Counted from the first letter of the stretch, positions 32,901-44,464 are shown. The stretch: DNA of 64,000 nt from Dendrolimus kikuchii (GCA_019925095.2 CM034398.1:2479001-2543000), one strand, 5' to 3'. Numbers and translations are program-made. Notes: generated by a model not told the origin, from the letters alone.

Positions 32901-35900
32901 ATAAAATGGAAGCGAGAGTTGGGTATGGAAGAGAGAGCACGAAAGTAGAGTAAACGCGGTCGAGATGCGAGCACTGCGCAAAATCTGCGGAGTGACGCTC
33001 GCGGACCGCGTTCCTAATACGGAAGTAACAAAGAGAGTTGGTCTGAAAGAGAGTGGCGGGGTGAAGGTAAGGAGAGGAATGCATGATGAAAGAATAACTA
33101 AACAGATATACAATGCAAAAGTGGATGGATGCAGAAGTCGTGGAAGGCCACGACACACCTTCCATGATCAAATTGATCGTGTACTAGCAGAAGGTGATGT
33201 CAGGAGCCTTAAGAACAGACGAGCGTGCATGACAGGAGTTATGAACGCCAACGAAGCGAGTGAGGTGTGTAAGAATAAGCCTAAATGGCGCTCTGTTGTT
33301 CGTGCCTACCCCGCAAGGGAATTGGCGTGAAGTTATGTATGTATGTATGAAATATATAAAATAATATTCTTATTTTTTTGTAAATTAGGCTGTATATAGG
33401 TAAGATTAGTATAGGTATATTTTAGTTTTATTTTTTAAATGTAATTACTACATACATACATAACTTCACGCCAGTTCCCTTGCGGGGTAGGCACGAACAA
33501 CGGAGCGCCATTTAGGCTTATTCTTACACACCTCACTTGCTTCTTTGACATTCATAACTCTTGTCATGCACGCTCGTCTGTTCTTAATGTAATTACTAAT
33601 TAATGATTATGGTAAATATTAAAAATAGTGTAATAATAACATTATTATACACAATATCCTACCTTTGTCTCTGCCAAGCAGACTTGGGCCAGCCTTTGCA
33701 CTACCTGACTGGCTACTATCGGACTCTCCGGCGAGATCTGCATGAGCACTATGTTTGTGTGCTGGTTTTCTACGTCCACAGTGAACGATCTCAGGAACAG
33801 TCCTTGGATCACTAAGAATATGACATTATTAGGTATATTGGCATAATCGCCAATATGTTCGTTTAGATGACAGGGAATTAAGAGGCCATCTATAAAGTAC
33901 GCTACAATAGTTTTAGCTTTTTTGGACCCCGCCTTCCTTCGCCATGCTTTATGATGGCGGCATGACTAAGAGGAAAGACTATCTAGACCTTATAAATTTC
34001 ACGACAGAAAGGAGATGTTGTGCTGTGCAGTTTTATTTCCTAAAAATGTGTAAAATTACTCTAAAATGAACAATAGTTGTAGGATATTGATAGTTTTTAT
34101 CCGTGCAGGAACGGAGAAACAATTCAATTTCCTGCGTTGGGGCGGCCTGTCGTAAGAGGCGACTAAACAACCCACAGCCAGGTGGTAGGGCATTCGCCCG
34201 ACTGGATGGCTACCACCCCTGGTCTAAAGAATGTCGCCATAACAACCTTGAGTTGTGTTCCGGCATTAGTGACCAGGTCCCAGTGACCCTTAAGAGAGCA
34301 GCAGCGCATTTGTAGCACCTTTGGTGTTGCAAATGTACATAGGCGATGGTAACCGCTTTCCATTAAGTAGGCCGTCTGCCTGTCTGCTGATCTCCTGCAA
34401 TAAAAAAAGAAAAAAAAAAGTTTTTCACTAGTAATTATGTGTTTTTGTGAGAAATGTGAACTGTAAAGTCAAATGTGGCCTTTAGAGTTTACAAAAGGAC
34501 TCCGTTAAATGGCGTCGATTGTAGCCTACAATATAACTGCGTCTGGCTTATAAGCTTAGTTGCCAAGCCATAAACATAAAAAAAAATCACGACAGAAAGT
34601 AGGGGTGCGTTCTATTTTCTTCTTTACCCTTTCGCAATTCGTATAGGTGGCAAAAATGATCACGTTTCTTAGACCCCTCCGTTCCGCCTTGTAACATTTT
34701 GTGACACCTAGTAATACTCTGTATGCGAGTGTACTTTATGGAAGGCCCTTTTATCTCAAGAATGAAAAATTACGAACATAAAAATACAGCAAAACCTTGT
34801 AAGCTCTCTAACGAGAGTTGTTATAAAAATCAATTTCTGAAATTTGTATACAAGGTTTTTACCTTGTCGCAAGTTTACCGTGGCAAGAATATTGCTGATT
34901 AGGAGTGGCGATGGTGGTATGCATATAATTATTGTACGATTTTAATAATAAATATATAACTATACTATATATACAAATATACACATAAGTTATATAGATA
35001 TACAAGATATGGTGATAAAATGATATTTATGTACAGGCTTAAAAAATAAGCTTTTTTAAAAAGGTTTTTAAATACAAGCTTTAGAGATCCTGGAGATCAT
35101 GTAGCAGCAGAGTGCTAGCCAAGACGAGTAAAACGAGCCCAAACACGACAGGTCTATCTTGTTTAGTACAGGAGTTCCTATGGCCACCTCCCGACTCCAT
35201 CATCAGATCAGCTCCATGGTACCATATTATTGCATTGTCACGCGATATACATATGCGTGCAAAATTTCAGCTCAATCGGAAACCAGAAAGTTAGTCAAAT
35301 TTAACTTGCCAGATTCCACCCGAACTTACATACATACATTCATTGCAAGTTAAATAAAAGCTCGTAAAAAAAAGCAAGAGAAACATACCCATTGCTAGCC
35401 TATGTGCCCGTTTATGGTCCAGCGGGAGTAAGGGCACGACCTCATCGAGCGCCACGATCGCGGCTGCGGCGAGAACGCCCGCCTGCCGCATACCGCCCCC
35501 TAGCATTTTGCGCATTCGTCGGGCTCTACAAACAGTTAATTAACTTCTACCTATAAAATTCTAAATACGCCGTCTCTGTACATTGCAGCTTTTAACAATA
35601 AATTGAATAGACTACATAAACAATGGAGAACACAATGCAATTTTTGAACTTCTTATGGAGGGTAAACCGCTTCGTTACGTAACGCGTTACGGCGCCAGTC
35701 TGTCTAGCTTCTATTTCTCTCACGCATACGGCAGCGGTAGACAGGCTCCTCCTCTCTCACGCATACGGCAGCGGTAGACAGGCTCCTCCTCTCTCACCCT
35801 AATCCACAGCGCTAGCCGTATTTCGGTAATTAAATTAAATAATGATACAATAATAAAAAAAAAATACAATAAAAAAAAAAATAAAAAAAATAATGATACT

Positions 35901-38900
35901 AATAATGTACATACACAAAATTCTAATGTACATATTTAAGAATTGTAACTAAGAATAAAATGTAATTTATAATCAATAAAAGAATTCCTATACTTATACT
36001 AATATTATAAAGAGGTAAAGTTTGTGACGTTGTAGGGGGTAATCTCTGGATCTACTAAACCGATTTTAAAAAAGCTACGTTAACAGGGAGTGTCATAGGC
36101 TACATAACATGACGCTATATACCACGGAAGCGAGACAGAGCGCGGGTGAAATAAAATCTGCACTACTTTTTATCCCAGGGATTTTTCTGGGCATAAGTTA
36201 AAATGGCCAGATTAAACAAAAATTTCAAATTCAAAATTAACTTTTCACTGATTGATGGCAAATTTTATGTAATAAAATGTGTAATTTTTTTTATACCGGG
36301 AGCGGTTCGAAGTTGTTCGGGTGCATAAAAGTAAGCTTATTCCGACACAGTTTTCACTAAAACTACAGCTTATATTCTTTTTTAAATGCTGCGGTACTTT
36401 TGTGTCCCGGGTATCCCGCGGGAATTTCAAGTCAAGCGTGGACGAAGTCGCGGACATATCCTAGTTAATAATATAAATGTTAAGGCTGATTTACAATGAT
36501 CCAGTTATTGAATTCAAACGACGCCATCCGCCAAGTGCAAGCGTCGAGAACTGACTTTTGCCATTTACACTATGCCAGTACGTAAGCCAGAACTGGCTTC
36601 CTTCGAATTTTAGGTCCAGTAGCTGGAACAATGTAAATCAGCTTTTATAGTCTTACAATCCTAGAGATTACATATGATTAGAAATCAGTCTTTTAGAAAT
36701 ACCATCTAAATCAGTTTTAAATGCTCTGTAAAAAGAAGATATGGCGCAATCAATTCTCCAGTTATCGCTGGAGAATGTATTGCAATACATTTTCTTTATT
36801 TATTGCGCCATACCAAACTAAGAAGTGAGTTTTTTCAAAATAGCTAATTTTTTTATGTAACCTTAGTAGGTAAGAGATGGTTTTGTTACTAAAGTACATA
36901 GATGTAAATTAAGTTATATACATAAATGTAAATTAATTTAGAAATTCTTTGCCATTGTATCTGGCTTTTTTACATTACTGACGAAACAATATTCCTATTC
37001 GGACTGGTTGGGTGCAAAGTCTCACACCGGCTTTGGTCCGATGCACATGTCGTAGTAGCGCTCAAGGGCGGTTAATTATTGTGGAGAAGTGAAACTTAAT
37101 TAAATCGGCTGCTACAATTTAACTAAAAATGTTATCCAAAAAAAATTATCTTGTAAAAAAAATACAAGGCATATTTCTGTCAATGTACTCACTGTTCAAT
37201 AAAGTGATAAGATCCAACGAGAACAGAGCCCACTGGAGCTGACAATCCCTTGCTGAAACAGACTGATATGCTATCGCAGTCTTTCACCACTCTACTTGGC
37301 TTTTCTTTGAGGTACATGCATGCATTGAACAATCTGGCACCATCCATATGCAAAGGTAGGGATTTCTTTTTACATAATGCTGCCAGGTCATCAAGGAATT
37401 TCAATGGGAGGACTTTGCCACCACAGTAATTGTGGGTATTCTCCACTGCAACCATTGCAGATATAGGTTCATGGACATCCGATCCTCTGATACGGTGTTC
37501 TAACTCATGCAAGTCAAATGTGCCATCAGGTTTGTTTTTAATAGTTGATAGAAGGACTCCAGCCACATGGGATGCACCACCTGAAATCCATTTTATATTA
37601 TAGATCAATTAACTTAGTAGATAAATAGACAAATTTAAGAAATGTAAATAATTATTATATTATATTTGACGTGGAAAATTCTTGCAGGATTCCTGGGATA
37701 CGAAGTAATGCAGCATTTAAAAAGAATGTAAGCCGTTTTAGTGAAAACTATGTCGGAATAAGTTAATTCTTATGCACATGAACAACTACAAACTGCTCAC
37801 GAGAAAATTTCCGCAGGATACCCGGGATAAAAAAACTCAAATTTTATTACATTATGTTTGATATTGATCAGTGAAAAAATCACATTAAAAATTCCTTTTT
37901 TTAATCTGGCTTTTTTGAATCATTCTCAGAAAAATTCCCACGGGTTTCCCAGGATAAATAGATAGATAGAAAATACTTTATTGTTCACCATATACACATA
38001 AAGTAAATCATTTACAGTCATATTGTGTCATATCGTGACAGGAACAAAGGGCGGCCTTATGGCTTTAGAGCTATCTCTTCCAGACAACCCAGTGCATATT
38101 AATAGTAGTGCAATTTTGCTGTTTGTTGTTGAAATCAGCCAAGTAGTTGATTATAACTGTACAAACTGCATATATTTATGGTAATTTGACTTAAAATAGA
38201 GTATAGGGGAATTATAATATCAATTGTGAGAATATTTCCTTGGGATTTTTGAGAACGGGTTCCCATTAAATTAACAGCTTTACTGGAAGACAAAGGTACA
38301 TATTGGCATATGTATTTCAATAGAGCTGGCCACACTGGGGCAATCAATAAAACTGTCGGCAAGGACATATTTACAGGATGTTTAACCACAATTTTTTCTA
38401 TCCGTCCAACATAATATTGGCATACAGCTCTGTATAGCGCCGTTTTGTAAAGCCACCTGCCCCCAGTTCCCTACTTTCACTAACAGTTTGATGGCTTGTA
38501 CACAGGGAAGACAGTTTAAATATGGAGGGTGAAATTAATATAGAAATTTTGATTTCTTTAGTGGAAGGCAGGAGTTTGCTGTGGGATATTTCCTTCGTAA
38601 TTCCTTTATTAACATTTAAAATGTTCCAACTTCATTCATCTCAGCAATGATTGGATGCACTCAATATTTCCTTTTCTTTTTCATATGTCTTCTATTTAAA
38701 TACCACACTACAACCATCATGTTGTTGTCGTTCATTGTATACAAAAGCAAACTCACAAATGCCGGACAGCAATTGCACTGACTGGATGTTCATATTAGGT
38801 CGGACCAGTAGCTTTAATATGAACAGCAAGACCTGACAGTCTGCCAACGGTAAAAATGTTGGTCTGACTTAATGTGAAAATAGCTTTAATATATTTTACA

Positions 38901-39801
38901 ATTTCTCTTAATAATATATATCGAATCTTCAATATAACAACTGTCCTGTTGTCCAAATTTAAGGCGCCGAAACCCAAAATTATTCTTAAATTGCAATAAA
39001 CATAAATCAGAAGGTGATGTCAGGAGCCTTAAGAACAGACGAGTGTGCATGAGAAGAGTTATGAATGTCAAAGAAGCAAGTGAGGTGTGTAAGAATAAGC
39101 CTAAATGGCGCTTTGTTGTTCGTGCCTACCCCGCAAGGGAACTGACATAAAGTTATGTATGTATGTATGTAAACATAAATCATTATCTAGCAGTTTAAGA
39201 AAGAAATCTAGACTAGTCCTTACCCAATTCATATCTATATATATGTGAGCTTTCTCCAACAAAAACTTCACTACCTCTCTTATTGCAGTGCACCATTACT
39301 GGAAAAACAAAGCCTTGTATTAGCTGAATGTTTAACAGCAGCTGAATGTGCTGTGTCAATTTATCAATTAACACAGTCTGTATATAATGCAATATTAGTA
39401 TTTAAGTAGTGTGCATATGTAATTCTTAACATTTATTCTTAAATAGTTCCATTGTACTTGGTTGTTTGTTTCTAATTAAGAATTTAATCTATTCAGCAAT
39501 TAACATTTTTGTAATTTCAGGAGTCACTACAGGATCAATGTTTGAGGTAGTCAGAAATTGGTGGTTTAGAAAATAATTTAGATGTCTATTACATACCTGC
39601 TATAAGATTAGACATCGTTCCAGAAGGAACAAACAGGGCAGCCTGTTTACCTAATATATTAGCAATTTTACTCTCTAAAGCATTAACAGTAGGATCTTCA
39701 CAAAATACATCATCTCCAAGAGCAGAATTCACCATAGCGTGTTTCATAGCCTCTGTAGGCTTGGTCACGGTATCAGATCTCATATCAACCACGTATGCCA
39801 T
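29771..39801 (-). CDS. Low-specificity L-threonine aldolase, six exons
   Basis: PLP enzyme that cleaves L-threonine or L-allo-threonine to glycine and acetaldehyde. Exons in gene order are 39597-39801, 39224-39298, 37193-37580, 35389-35525, 33663-33811 and 29771-29941. They total 1125 nt (374 residues plus stop), the usual family length, and every junction is GT-AG with matching phase. Visible motifs: N-terminal [24 protein letters not shown] near 60-68; His87 in ESSHIYRYE, expected to stack on [13 protein letters not shown] at 171-180 with Asp173 and Arg176; the Schiff-base Lys204 in [19 protein letters not shown] in exon 4; DHKRAHRLA before a QTN-like HTN in exon 5. The introns hold a mariner and LINE tails, but the coding exons are intact. 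It is divergent with the myosin gene at 41387. The joined model is my inference from splice sites and phase; an RNA read would confirm it. Confidence 0.88.
30067..30414 (+). mobile_element. Family A LINE tail (A8)
   Basis: Duplication TATTTTATTTTA at 30055-30066 and 30415-30426. Open frame from [20 protein letters not shown] to the ARELA end with a small internal deletion. In aldolase intron 5. Confidence 0.85.
30761..32038 (+). mobile_element. mariner element
   Basis: TIRs GGTCGGGGAAAAAGTCTTTT and GGTTGGGGAAAAAGTTTCTT with TA at 30759-30760 and 32039-32040. At 1278 bp it is the usual mariner length. In aldolase intron 5, opposite strand to the gene. Confidence 0.92.
30939..31964 (+). pseudogene. 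mariner transposase, inactivated
   Basis: Starts [20 protein letters not shown] with an HTH region ([20 protein letters not shown]). The D,D34D triad is visible in [13 protein letters not shown] and [13 protein letters not shown]. It is dead: an extra A in an A8 run at about 31017 shifts frame, a base is missing near 31270, TAG interrupts at 31380, and TAA at 31845 precedes the C-terminal [13 protein letters not shown]. Confidence 0.9.
32039..32431 (+). other. Unassigned intronic sequence
   Basis: Purine-rich, then CpG-richer, with TATAAGCAGCG just after the mariner. It could be the rest of an LTR-like element cut by the mariner together with 30530-30758, but neither end is visible. Confidence 0.3.
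32432..32619. mobile_element. piggyBac-type MITE
   Basis: TTAA at 32428-32431 and 32620-32623. TIRs CCCTTCAGCTC and CCCCTCAGCTC. Confidence 0.75.
32908..33348 (+). mobile_element. Family A LINE tail (A9)
   Basis: 14-bp duplication GAAATATATAAAAT at 32894-32907 and 33349-33362. Begins at the [14 protein letters not shown] region. Confidence 0.88.
33451..33585 (-). mobile_element. Family A LINE tail (A10)
   Basis: Duplication AATGTAATTACTA at 33438-33450 and 33586-33598. Only 135 bp long and within 65 bp of the exon 5 donor. Confidence 0.88.
33663..33811 (-). CDS. Threonine aldolase exon 5
   Basis: Encodes [19 protein letters not shown] and the rest of the small-domain strand to LAETK. Acceptor TATTCTTAG, donor GTAGGA in phase 0. 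A family A tail ends 65 bp from the donor. Confidence 0.85.
34012..34586 (+). mobile_element. Family D retroposon with family B insertion
   Basis: 13-bp duplication TCACGACAGAAAG at 33999-34011 and 34587-34599, poly(A) at the right end. Split at 34099-34408. Confidence 0.85.
34099..34408 (+). mobile_element. Family B repeat, full length
   Basis: ATCCGTGCAGGAACGG to CTCCTGCAATAAAAAAA, with AGTTTTT on both sides as probable duplication. Confidence 0.82.
35040..35360 (+). mobile_element. Unclassified retroposon-like repeat
   Basis: Contains CAAAATTTCAGCTCAATCGG, a phrase common in lepidopteran dispersed repeats, and a short CATACATACATT run near the end. Boundaries uncertain; in aldolase intron 4. 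Confidence 0.4.
35389..35525 (-). CDS. Threonine aldolase exon 4
   Basis: Encodes [16 protein letters not shown] and [12 protein letters not shown]. The TTTGTAG acceptor gives one base that completes Gln223; the donor is GTATGT. Confidence 0.88.
35715..35796. repeat. 37-bp tandem duplication
   Basis: Two copies of CTCACGCATACGGCAGCGGT and the following TAGACAGGCTCCTCCT, in aldolase intron 3. Confidence 0.9.
35987..36464 (+). mobile_element. Helitron-like repeat
   Basis: A|TCCTATACTTATACTAATATT start and CATATCCTAG|T end, with GGACGAAGTCGCGGAC before it. Confidence 0.65.
36484..36644. mobile_element. Harbinger-type MITE
   Basis: TTA at 36481-36483 and 36645-36647; TIR AGGCTGATTTACA/AAGCTGATTTACA. 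Confidence 0.8.
36742..36810. mobile_element. 69-bp micro-MITE
   Basis: TGGCGCAAT at each end inverted, flanked by TA on both sides, with two inner palindromes (TCTCCAG/CTGGAGA and AATGTATTGCAATACATT). Confidence 0.7.
37193..37580 (-). CDS. Threonine aldolase exon 3
   Basis: Largest exon. It carries GGASHVAG, the ENTHN loop, HMDGARLF and the catalytic [10 protein letters not shown]. Acceptor ATTTCAG, donor GTGAGT after two bases of a Gln codon. Confidence 0.9.
37663..37955 (-). mobile_element. Helitron-like repeat fragment
   Basis: Reverse complement of the second half of 35987-36464 (GCAGCATTTAAAAAGAAT, GTCGGAATAAG), next to exon 3. Confidence 0.65.
37956..38110 (+). repeat. Family G LINE-tail fragment
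   Basis: GATAGATAGAAAATACTTTA then GGCGGCCTTATGG and CTCTTCCAGACAACC; in aldolase intron 2. Confidence 0.5.
38111..38996. other. Aldolase intron 2, unannotated part
   Basis: AT-rich with no recognised repeat or ORF of merit. Confidence 0.4.
39010..39169 (+). mobile_element. Family A LINE tail (A11)
   Basis: 13-bp duplication TAAACATAAATCA at 38997-39009 and 39170-39182, only 42 bp from the exon 2 donor. Confidence 0.88.
39224..39298 (-). CDS. Threonine aldolase exon 2
   Basis: A 75-nt exon found by searching the gap between exons 1 and 3 for the missing family block. It lies between a TTTTTCCAG acceptor and a GTAAGG donor, keeps phase 1 on both sides, and encodes [20 protein letters not shown] and the following few residues with the PLP-stacking His. 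Confidence 0.85.
39597..39801 (-). CDS. Threonine aldolase exon 1
   Basis: Start codon at 39801-39799, 68 codons plus one base, donor GTATGT. It encodes the N-terminal arm and the PSGTMSNL motif that binds cofactor phosphate. Confidence 0.88.
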
Positions 39802-40164
39802 TATTTTAATGTAAGAAGTTTACTGTATCACTCGAGTCAAAAACGTATAGTTACTCTATAATCACACTTCGTCGTAGTTATCAACTGTCCACTTCTGACC
39901 CGCAATTAATTATATAAACACACAAATGAGGTTACCACAAGGCCAACGATAAATATAATCAATTTACCAGCTTTCTTGAAACAATATTTTACTTAGATTG
40001 TGTAGTCTTATAACTGCATTAAACAATGCACGGATTAATAACTGCAATATGTATTTTTGTCTAATAAAAAAATATTCACTAAGTGATATGATTTCATGAA
40101 CGGATTACAAAATATAAATATAACCTAGAACCGATAAGAAGCGATTGTTTTTCAATTAGAAGTT

Positions 40165-40445
40165 TTTTTATTTATTTAGGTTTATGGCTTGGCAGCTAGG
40201 CCTATGAGCCAGGTCTTAGTTTACAAGATAGTTTCTTCATTTTCTTAAGCCTATGTGTAGCACAGTTGAACTGTAGATTATCAGCTGGTGTCATTCAACG
40301 AAGTTCTTGTGACAACTCAAAAGGCTACATTTGACTATACAGTTTACATTTCTCACAAAACACATAATTATTCGTTTTACAGTAATTTTACACATGTTTA
40401 GAAAATAAAACTGCACAGCACAACATTTTTTTTAAGTTCCCGCTA
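40165..40445 (-). mobile_element. Family D repeat
   Basis: TTTATGGCTTGGCAGCTAGG near the left, GCACAGCACAACATTTTTTT at the right; in the space between the aldolase and myosin genes. Confidence 0.65.
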
Positions 40446-40919
40446 AAAACTCCACTCAATTAGTACAGGAACACAGACAGTCACAGACGTACTGTGATCT
40501 TAACTGTGTCAACTAAGAAAGTAAGAAGCTTGTGTGTAAGCTTCTTGGTGTCAACTATCATTGAAACGCTATTTTGCATTACCAGAAAAAAAAATAAGTT
40601 GACATTGTTACAGATGTTCAAAAATTATGTTAGAACTGAAAAAAGATAATTTGTTGGCAATACACTACCACGCGTTGCCTTGTTCGATATTTTAAACAAT
40701 AAAATTAAATTAAAAACTATCTTTGGTGGTTTAATGTATACGCGGCGTTGCACAAATCATTTGGGTCAAAAGAAATTTCCGGGCAGAACGATGATTGTTA
40801 ATTTGTTTTATGTTGCAGAATATAATAAAATTTCAGTTGACAGCTGTTTAAACGACCTTTTCATTGGTTCAATCATTGTGACTTTTAGTTAAACGCAAAT
40901 TATAACCAATGGAAAACCA

Positions 40920-41386
40920 GGGAGTGCGAAAAATTTTCATTACAGTTACGTAAGCGAGATCGAACTCTAACGACAAAAGAAGTGTCGGTGAAGTTATCGT
41001 GAATTTATTTCAGCTTATTTTAGCAGTTTCTATCTCGTTATAAGTGTATTGTACTAATTCATTTCTATTGTTAATATGTATCTTTCATGCAATCTGTGTA
41101 CATAGCTAATTCTTTAAGTTTTCATAAGTATAAACGGTGTGAATCGGCATTGATATTCGGCGAAATTCAACGTGAATTCGGGCGTCGACCGGTTCATCCC
41201 TCCTACCTAACCGCCGTTCGCGAGTCGCTATCGTCATTTTGTACGTGTCGGCGCCGTGTGCGGTCACGGCCTGGAACAGCTTTGTGATTAACAAACGTGT
41301 TGTGAGGTGTAGTGGCGGTCTTGTGACCGCTTAATGTGGTACAGTTGTGTTGAATATTTAGGGGTCGCGTGCGACTAGCCGGCGCA
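40920..41386 (+). promoter_or_regulatory. Probable myosin 5' UTR and promoter region
   Basis: Relatively GC- and CpG-rich sequence just upstream of the myosin start codon, ending TAGCCGGCGCA before the ATG. It shares a 1.6-kb intergenic stretch with the divergent aldolase gene. No TATA box or transcription start can be fixed by eye. Confidence 0.4.
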
Positions 41387-41731
41387 ATGGTTGACATGGA
41401 TAGGAACGATCCCGAGCTCCGCTACCTGTCGGTGGACAGAAACAGCTTCAATGACCCAGCAACGCAGGCCGAATGGACGCAGAAAAGGCTGGTGTGGGTG
41501 CCCCACGATACCCAGGGTTTCGTGGCGGCCGGGATAAAGGGCGAGCGGGGCGATGAAGTGGAGGTTGAGATCGCGGAGTCGGGAAAGAGGATCTTGGTGC
41601 CTATAGATGATATACAAAAGATGAACCCCCCTAAATTTGACAAAGTCGAAGATATGGCAGAGTTAACGTGTCTCAATGAAGCATCCGTGCTGCACAACAT
41701 CAAGGACCGATACTACTCAGGACTCATCTAT
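41387..41731 (+). CDS. zip: Non-muscle myosin II heavy chain, first coding exon
   Basis: Encodes residues 1-115 of a zipper-type non-muscle myosin II heavy chain, the actin motor for cytokinesis and cell-shape change. Starts at ATG 41387 ([20 protein letters not shown]); an upstream GTG at 41369 in the same frame is not needed. Contains the N-terminal SH3-like region ([20 protein letters not shown], about 33-80), [20 protein letters not shown] and [17 protein letters not shown], where the motor core begins. The exon ends at a GTAAGT donor (41732). No P-loop (GESGAGKT) exon or other continuation was recognised downstream, so only about 6% of the protein is in the window. Coding is GC-rich compared with its flanks. 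Confidence 0.92.
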
Positions 41732-41734
41732 GTA

Positions 41735-43059
41735 AGTTATTCAATAATAATATTATCACAATGAGCTCTTATTAACTCCGGCTAAAATGAATGCAACACT
41801 GGAATATCACTTATATTTAGGTACAATAGTTTGGAGTTGTATTATTTTCTTAATTCTTTATTATGTGTTCTTTAGGATGTCTTCTTATAGAGAAATACAA
41901 AATTGTAATAATTAAATTTTGAAGCACCACACTATTTGATCTTAAAAAATTAAATAAATAAGCAATTCTGTCTTCATTTAGTGATACACAAGGAAAGTTC
42001 ACAAAGAACCAGATCAGCCACCAAAAGATTCTCTCTTTTTTATTGTGAAGTTGACAAACAGGCAAATACCCTACTTTATGGAAAGTGTTTATTTGTGTGT
42101 TGTCAGCTTTTAGGATGAGATATGGTGATCGGACAGGAGGAATCGGATAGGCAAATGGATTCTGGGTTTTTGTTATCACAGTAAGCCACTTCTAGACCTT
42201 TGAAGTTATAGCTTATTTTAAATTCATCCCTAGACTACCGAGGAAAGAAATGTTCAACTTTAACACATTAAAATATCTGATATAAAACTCATACATTAAC
42301 TTGAAGTTAGTCATTAACAAAGTACCAGAAGCATACCTTTTGTTCACTTAATGAGTTTTTTTAACTGTCCATATTTCATGAACATGTGAGGGTAATGAAT
42401 CATCATAATGAAGTCATACCTAGTAATTCATTAAGAATATATAATTACTATATTATTAACATTCTCATTTAATAAAATCATTTCATTAAGGGGAAAATTT
42501 CATTACACTTATTGTTTCATACAACATAAATTTAATTCCAATAGTAATATTTCTTTATTTAACGTAATATAATGTTGTTATATTTTATATCCTGTTCTTG
42601 ATATTGGTGCATAAATCAGCCACTTTTGGTGAATTGTTTAATGAAATTGACACATGTCTTGCTAGATATATGGTATAGCAGGTGTAAAAGTGTATAAACT
42701 TCCAATTTAATTTGATACCTGTTATTTTCATAGAATTAATCTGCTAAAGTGGCTGCTTTAGGCCCCCTGATCTCTTTACAGACTGGGAAAAATAATTAAA
42801 ATCGGCATTAGGTAACATTGATTATATTTTTAAGATTTTTATTGAAATAAAGTTTATACCAACCAACATCTGTGACCTGGTATTCCGGGGTGGATATAAA
42901 TAAATAAACTCTGGGTATTAGGTTAACAAATCATGTAAAGTAAAGAAAGTTACAGATAAAAATTAGTTAATTAATGTAATTAGTTAGCCAAAAAAAAACA
43001 TGATCCAGATGAAGATATACTAGTTCACAAAAATTATATTCTGATGACGAATGACTTTT
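41735..43059. other. Myosin intron 1, first part
   Basis: AT-rich. 42035-42160 weakly resembles an old family B copy (GACAAACAGGCAAATACCC). Confidence 0.4.
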
Positions 43060-43684
43060 AAATGCTCTTAGCTAGGCTCAGGGAAAGGAAGAGCAGAGAC
43101 GAAGAGTTGGGGGATGAAATTGTGGGGTTGTCAGCCGAGAAGACTCGTTAATTGAAGATGGAAATAAGGGATGAAAGAGAGATTCGTACGGTACTAAAAT
43201 TGTTGTATAAAGTTAAGCTAGGATCAGAGTATAGACAATAATCTAGTCGCAGATGGAGGCCGCTGAAAGAGCGAGGTAGGAGGATGAGTATGCTGACCGG
43301 ATGTTGCAAGCACTGCTACGTGCACCTCCTTCTCCCTTAGTTAATGTCACAGAGGGCCGCTGTTACGGGGGTGACAGCGAACTTTCCCCCCTGCTGTATG
43401 AAGTGGGTCACTCTGCTCCCTGGGGTGGCCCAGTTACAGAGCGTAGGGGCGTCACAGTGCAGTTACTCTGTATGAGATCCTGTGATGCTCCGTAAAAGTG
43501 CTATAAATGGGATGCAGGTTTAGGTTTAGTGGGTAGTTCGGTGGCCGATTCTTGCGACGGCTTCGCTTTAGAAGCGAGCGTGAAGAACTGGTCTCTAAGA
43601 GTCCCACAGAGTTCTGGCCCTTCCCCTGAAGCGCCCGAAAATGGTATCCAAAAAGATTCCCCCTGCATTATCAAAAAAAAAAGG
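43060..43684 (+). mobile_element. Unclassified retroposon 3' end
   Basis: GC-richer block ending in poly(A) at about 43672-43682. The frame near 43075-43220 reads highly charged residues (ARLRERKSRDEELGDEIVGL) with stops, as in a decayed coiled coil. No known domain recognised. Confidence 0.35.
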
Positions 43685-44464
43685 GGTTAGACAATAATAG
43701 ACAACAAATATATGTATATGTTAAAATTGAACCTGTTTACCCCTCTTTGTAAAACTTCTAATAACTCTTTCAAAAATAAGCTTCAAGAAAGTCCACATCA
43801 ACATAACAAGCTTATCTGTACCTGAAAGATGAAATACCTATCTGTTGCAGCTATATTCTATTATTTTTCAAAATATTTTATTTGAGCTTTTCATGGTAGT
43901 GTAATAATAATATTCATACAGAGATTACAAATAACTCTTTACCATACAACTATAGAAAATGTTCATCTAAATTTTTCATCCATATGCCATGAAAACTATT
44001 CAATTTTCTACAATAAAATTGCTATATCCCATTATTAAAAGCACACAACATGCTAAATGTTATACTATGTATTTCAGATGCCCGAACAGAATCGTATCAG
44101 GGGTCAAAATGTGATTTAAAAAAAAACAGAGAGATAGCCCAGCTCATGGAAAGTGGTTACTTTTGCCTAAAGATGTTTGCAACACCAGGAACAAATCCAA
44201 TGTGTAGCCAGCCTTTAGAATGGTATAGGGCAATGAGATAGAGAAATCAGACAGAATGAAAGGGATATTGGAATTGGTATGATAGGATATGGAAAATGAG
44301 ATAGAGGAGGAGGAAAATTCATTGGAACTTTCACTGATCGTGCAAAACCCAATTATGTGAAGGTTGACCATGTCACACTGATATTCTTTCTGTGAGAGTG
44401 TGGTATCACACCGATCAAGTGACCTCTAAGGGCTCTATCATGGTTACATGAAAAATTGTACAAA
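43685..44464. other. Myosin intron 1
   Basis: 44120-44220 is a weak, old family B relic (CATGGAAAGTGGTTACTTTT). Otherwise nothing. Confidence 0.35.

Noticed and set aside
33603..33815. Plus-strand open frame
   Set aside because: It is the antisense of aldolase exon 5.
41369..41386. Upstream in-frame start for myosin
   Set aside because: It would need a GTG start; the ATG at 41387 matches the known zipper N-terminus.
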